Assembly: GCA_036493895.1 (NCBI GenBank)
Contig: DASXOZ010000015.1
Coordinates: forward strand, 62,001-126,000
Length of the DNA: 64,000 nt
Reading direction: 5' to 3'
Source: Candidatus Binatia bacterium
GTDB lineage: Bacteria > Desulfobacterota > Binatia > UBA1149 > CAITLU01
The notes under the pieces are model-generated. The model did no database searches, was not told the origin of the DNA, and saw only the letters and a list, made by a program, of their open reading frames with translations. Shown piece after piece: positions 60,941-64,000 of this stretch. Numbering within the stretch: the first letter of the stretch is position 1; each line of letters begins with the position of its first letter. The translations under genes and the position numbers were made by a program.

Positions 60941-63900
60941 ATGAACAACTCGACGAGAATCGGCAGGGCTGCATCTGCTGGCCGGCTGGCTTCGGCAGCG
61001 CTACTGGCCGTTTTCGCTGCTGCAGCCTGGAGCACGTCCGCGCATGCAGCGGCCTGTCTCGATCAAGCATTCGGCGGTACGACCAACTGCACCGCGAACG
61101 ACATCTCCGTCGCCAGCGTCACCGTCACCAACATCACCGACGGTTGCAACGGCAGTCCGAACGATACGTTCACGTTCGACGGCACGCTGAACGTCCAGCC
61201 GACGGCGACCGCCCGCTACGACATCGGTTTCTACATCGGCGGCAGCCCGGAGACCTCCACCAACGGCGACTGCTTCGTCGCGACGATCCCGACCGACGTC
61301 GGCAATCTCGACAACGACGCCTGCGGCGACACCACGAGCTCGGCGATGATCCAGGTCCCGGTGACCGGCCTGACCGCGCCGTGCCAGGATGCCGACAACA
61401 ACGGCTTCTTCGATCTGAACACCTGCTCGTCGTGGAAACAGAACGCCGACAGCACGGACTGCCCCGACGTCACGGGCGCCATTCCCGGCACAAAGTCCAA
61501 GTGCGACTGCCAGGTCGTCAACACGACGCTGGCCGTGCCGTTCTGCGCATCCAACGCCGACTGCAACGACCAGAACGTCTGCACCGACGACATCTGCAAC
61601 ACGAAGGCCTCCGGACTCGGCGACCAGTTCGGCTGCAGCCACACCAACAACACCGCTCCGTGCGACGACGGCATCTTCTGCAACGGCGTCGACGTCTGCA
61701 GCGCCGGCACCTGCAACCACCCCGGTGATCCCTGCGCCAACGGCGACGTCTGCGGCACCCAGTGCAACGAGGCCGATCAGAACTGTTTCGTGACGGCGGG
61801 CACCGTCTGCCGCGCGACGACCGGCGTCTGCGACGTCGCCGAGGCCTGCACCGGATCCGACACGGCGTGTCCCGCCGATGCCTTCCTCGGCTCGGCGACC
61901 ACCTGCCGCGATTCCGTCGGCGTCTGCGATACGCCCGAGGCATGCAGCGGCAGCAGCGCCGATTGCCCGGCCGATATCTTCCTCGCCGACGATGTCGTGT
62001 GCCGCGGTTCGGGCGGCGTCTGCGACGTGGCCGAGAACTGCACCGGCAACGGCCCGGATTGCCCGGCGGACTCCTTCGTTCCGTCTTCGACGGTGTGTCG
62101 CGGCGTCGCCGGAATCTGCGACGTTGCCGAAAGCTGCACCGGAAGCTCGGCGTCGTGCCCGGCCAATGCGTTCGAAGGCACCGGCATCGTGTGCCGCCAG
62201 ACCACCGGCGTCTGCGACCTGACGGAAAGCTGCACGGGCTCGGGCGCATCGTGCCCGGCCGACTCCTTCGTATCGTCCTCGACGGTGTGCCGCGCCTCGG
62301 CCGGCGTCTGCGACGCGGCCGAGCTTTGCACCGGCTCGAGCTCTTCGTGCCCGTTCGACTCCTTCGCCGCCACGACGACGGTCTGCCGTGCATCCGGCGG
62401 CATCTGCGACGTGGCTGAAAACTGCAGCGGTGAGAGCGCCGACTGCCCGGCCGACGTCCTCGTGCCGTCGTCGACGGTGTGCCGCACCTCGGGTGGTGTC
62501 TGCGACCTCGCCGAGAGCTGCACGGGAACGAGCGTCTCGTGTCCGGCCGATTCGTTCCAGACCAACGAAACGGTCTGCCGCGCCTCGGGCGGCGTCTGCG
62601 ACGTCGCCGAAAACTGCACCGGCACCAGCGCCACGTGCCCGGCCGACGCGTTCGAGAACGGCACCACCTGCCGCGCCTCGGCCGGTGTCTGCGACCTGGT
62701 CGAGACCTGCTCGGGAACGAGCGCCTCGTGTCCGGCCGATTCGTTCCAGAACGGCACCACCTGCCGCAGCGCGGGCGGGATCTGTGACGCGGCCGAGACC
62801 TGCTCCGGATCGAGCGCCTCGTGCCCGGCCGACACGTTCTCGTCTTCGACGACCGTCTGCCGCCCGTCGGCAGGCGTCTGCGACGGCACCGAGTTCTGCA
62901 CCGGAACCGGCGCGAGCTGTCCGGCCGACGTCGTCGCTGCGACGACCCAGGTCTGCCGCCCGGCCAACGGCGTCTGCGACGTCGCCGAGACCTGCGACGG
63001 ATCGACGGGCACCTGCCCTGCCGATGCGTTCGATTCGTCGGCTACCGTCTGCCGCGCCTCTGCCGGTGTCTGCGACACGGCCGAGCACTGCACGGGAACC
63101 TCGGGCTCCTGCCCGGCCAACGCGTTCGTCTCGTCGTCGACGGTCTGCCGCGGCTCTGCCGGAGTCTGCGACGTGGCCGAGAACTGCAGCGGCAGCGCCG
63201 CGACCTGCCCCGCCGACACGTTCAAGGGAGCGTCGACGACGTGCCGCGCAGCGGCTGACGTCTGCGACGTTGCCGAAGTGTGCAGCGGCACGGCGACCTC
63301 CTGTCCGGCCAACGGCTTTGCCCAGAACGGCACGGCCTGCGCCAGCGACCAGAACGTCTGCACCAACGACATCTGCAACGGCCAGGGCACCTGCACGCAC
63401 CAGAACAACACGGCCTCGTGCGACGACGGCCTGTTCTGCACGGTCAACGACAAGTGCGCCAACGGGCAGTGCCACGGCACGGCGCGCGACTGCAGCGACG
63501 AAGTCGACTGCACCGTCGACTCCTGCAACGAGTCGGCGGGCCAGTGCGTGCACACGCCCAACAACCAGGTCTGCGGCGACGAAGACTCGTGCACGACCGA
63601 TATCTGCGACGTCAACACGGGCTGCAAGCACGTGTTCTCGTGCAAGGACATCTGCCGGCGTCCGGGCTGGTACGGCACCCGCGCCGGCAGCCTGCACGAC
63701 GACGAGAACATCGTGCAGGAGATCCTCGACGCGGTCGGCGGACTGCACGTCTGCGGCCAGACGATCACCGAGACCAGCACCGATACGTCTCCGTTCCTCG
63801 ACAGCTTCGGCCTGAACTCGGCGCTCGAGGCCCTGTGCGTGCACGTCGGGCAGGATCCGGAGAGGGCGCTGTACCGCGAGCTCGTCACTGCCGCGCTCAA

Positions 63901-64000
63901 CTGCGCGATCAGCGGCGCGGTCGACTGCGACAGCGAGGTCAGCAAGTTCGTGAGCGTCTCGTACAACAACTGCAACGCTCTCTGCGGCGGTGCGGCAGCG
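60941..64000 (+). CDS. Exported Cys-rich protein with 16 disintegrin-like repeats (partial)
   Basis: The frame is open from ATG 60941 (AAGGAGACGAC upstream) to the window end, giving at least 1020 residues. It has a signal peptide (about 1-38, A-H-A-A) and an N-terminal region with paired Cys. Then follow 16 tandem units of about 31 residues (about 285-795) of the form V-C-R-x-S-x-G-V-C-D-x-A-E-x-C-T-G-x-S-x, followed by C-P-A-D-x-F. This is the second half of the disintegrin fold known from ADAM proteases. After that come different Cys-rich D-x-N-x-C-T-x-D-x-C repeats (to about 905) and a helical segment. It is surely extracytoplasmic and disulfide-rich, perhaps an adhesin; function unknown. 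Partial at the 3' end. Confidence 0.85.
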   Translation, partial: MNNSTRIGRAASAGRLASAALLAVFAAAAWSTSAHAAACLDQAFGGTTNCTANDISVASVTVTNITDGCNGSPNDTFTFDGTLNVQPTATARYDIGFYIGGSPETSTNGDCFVATIPTDVGNLDNDACGDTTSSAMIQVPVTGLTAPCQDADNNGFFDLNTCSSWKQNADSTDCPDVTGAIPGTKSKCDCQVVNTTLAVPFCASNADCNDQNVCTDDICNTKASGLGDQFGCSHTNNTAPCDDGIFCNGVDVCSAGTCNHPGDPCANGDVCGTQCNEADQNCFVTAGTVCRATTGVCDVAEACTGSDTACPADAFLGSATTCRDSVGVCDTPEACSGSSADCPADIFLADDVVCRGSGGVCDVAENCTGNGPDCPADSFVPSSTVCRGVAGICDVAESCTGSSASCPANAFEGTGIVCRQTTGVCDLTESCTGSGASCPADSFVSSSTVCRASAGVCDAAELCTGSSSSCPFDSFAATTTVCRASGGICDVAENCSGESADCPADVLVPSSTVCRTSGGVCDLAESCTGTSVSCPADSFQTNETVCRASGGVCDVAENCTGTSATCPADAFENGTTCRASAGVCDLVETCSGTSASCPADSFQNGTTCRSAGGICDAAETCSGSSASCPADTFSSSTTVCRPSAGVCDGTEFCTGTGASCPADVVAATTQVCRPANGVCDVAETCDGSTGTCPADAFDSSATVCRASAGVCDTAEHCTGTSGSCPANAFVSSSTVCRGSAGVCDVAENCSGSAATCPADTFKGASTTCRAAADVCDVAEVCSGTATSCPANGFAQNGTACASDQNVCTNDICNGQGTCTHQNNTASCDDGLFCTVNDKCANGQCHGTARDCSDEVDCTVDSCNESAGQCVHTPNNQVCGDEDSCTTDICDVNTGCKHVFSCKDICRRPGWYGTRAGSLHDDENIVQEILDAVGGLHVCGQTITETSTDTSPFLDSFGLNSALEALCVHVGQDPERALYRELVTAALNCAISGAVDCDSEVSKFVSVSYNNCNALCGGAAA
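61800..63320 (+). repeat. Sixteen diverged tandem repeats of about 93-96 bp
   Basis: The DNA behind the disintegrin-like units; period about 93-96 bp, conserved around TGCCG and GTCTGCGAC. Units differ at many third positions, so the array is old compared with the perfect 24-bp repeats elsewhere in the window. Confidence 0.9.

Noticed and set aside
61001..63844. 947-codon open frame on the minus strand opposite the Cys repeats
   Set aside because: Its apparent repeats are only the complement of the disintegrin-like units; no signal peptide, ribosome site or family similarity.

Overview
The window is GC-rich DNA from a Gram-negative bacterium: it encodes a porin, a complete RND/MFP/TolC envelope efflux set and many exported proteins. 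Several traits fit a deltaproteobacteria-like or Binatota/Myxococcota-like uncultured lineage: a very long exported Cys-rich repeat protein, a K+-independent-type membrane pyrophosphatase, an Aquifex-type short aconitase, DUF1329 and DUF3604 proteins, and a probable UGA-encoded selenocysteine. The taxonomic guess is inference only. No rRNA, tRNA, CRISPR, insertion sequence or prophage was recognised. The DNA looks like chromosomal backbone with dense, often overlapping genes.

Layout. 0-2.6 kb: a GST-like protein, a 2OG-Fe(II) oxygenase and a small PH-like membrane protein. 2.6-8.3 kb (minus strand): peroxiredoxin Bcp, molybdate permease ModB, a ModC without its C-terminal domain, and a 1201-residue Fe-S/flavin oxidoreductase. 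8.4-11.3 kb: an MFS transporter divergent from a SufR-like Fe-S regulator, with a perfect palindromic operator between them, then a tandem GST/glutaredoxin-fold protein. 11.4-17.5 kb: the membrane pyrophosphatase with promoter and terminator, facing fumarase and aconitase, which form an ATGA-coupled TCA pair. 17.6-29.4 kb: metabolic and hypothetical genes (2-oxo acid decarboxylase, DyP peroxidase, VOC protein, TSUP half-transporter, cNMP-binding protein, DUF1329, SnoaL-like, acyltransferase, TIGR01777 epimerase, DUF523, DUF1295).

29.4-46.5 kb is a phosphate-starvation block. A porin-pstS-pstC-pstA-pstB-phoU run is preceded by four 7-mers at exact 11-bp spacing that look like PhoB boxes. The phoB-phoR pair is further along on the same strand. 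An RND efflux operon on the other strand lies between them. Likely logic: PhoR/PhoB sense phosphate through Pst/PhoU and induce the porin and transporter.

46.7-60.6 kb: a small minus-strand cluster (transglutaminase-like protein, redoxin with an in-frame UGA, 121-residue protein), then inositol-phosphate synthase, desaturase, DUF3604 lipoprotein, IspH, MutY, TetR regulator, aldo/keto reductase and a D,D-carboxypeptidase with a SPOR domain. 60.9 kb to the end: an open-ended exported protein with 16 disintegrin-like Cys repeats behind a structured leader.

The most striking item is the redoxin at 47865-48908. A single in-frame UGA replaces the first Cys of a W-C-G-C-type active site, and a hairpin with a GGUCUG apical loop follows about 20 nt downstream, as in bacterial SECIS elements. 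A second theme is short tandem repeats (12, 24 or 29 bp) at the ends of, or between, otherwise ordinary genes.
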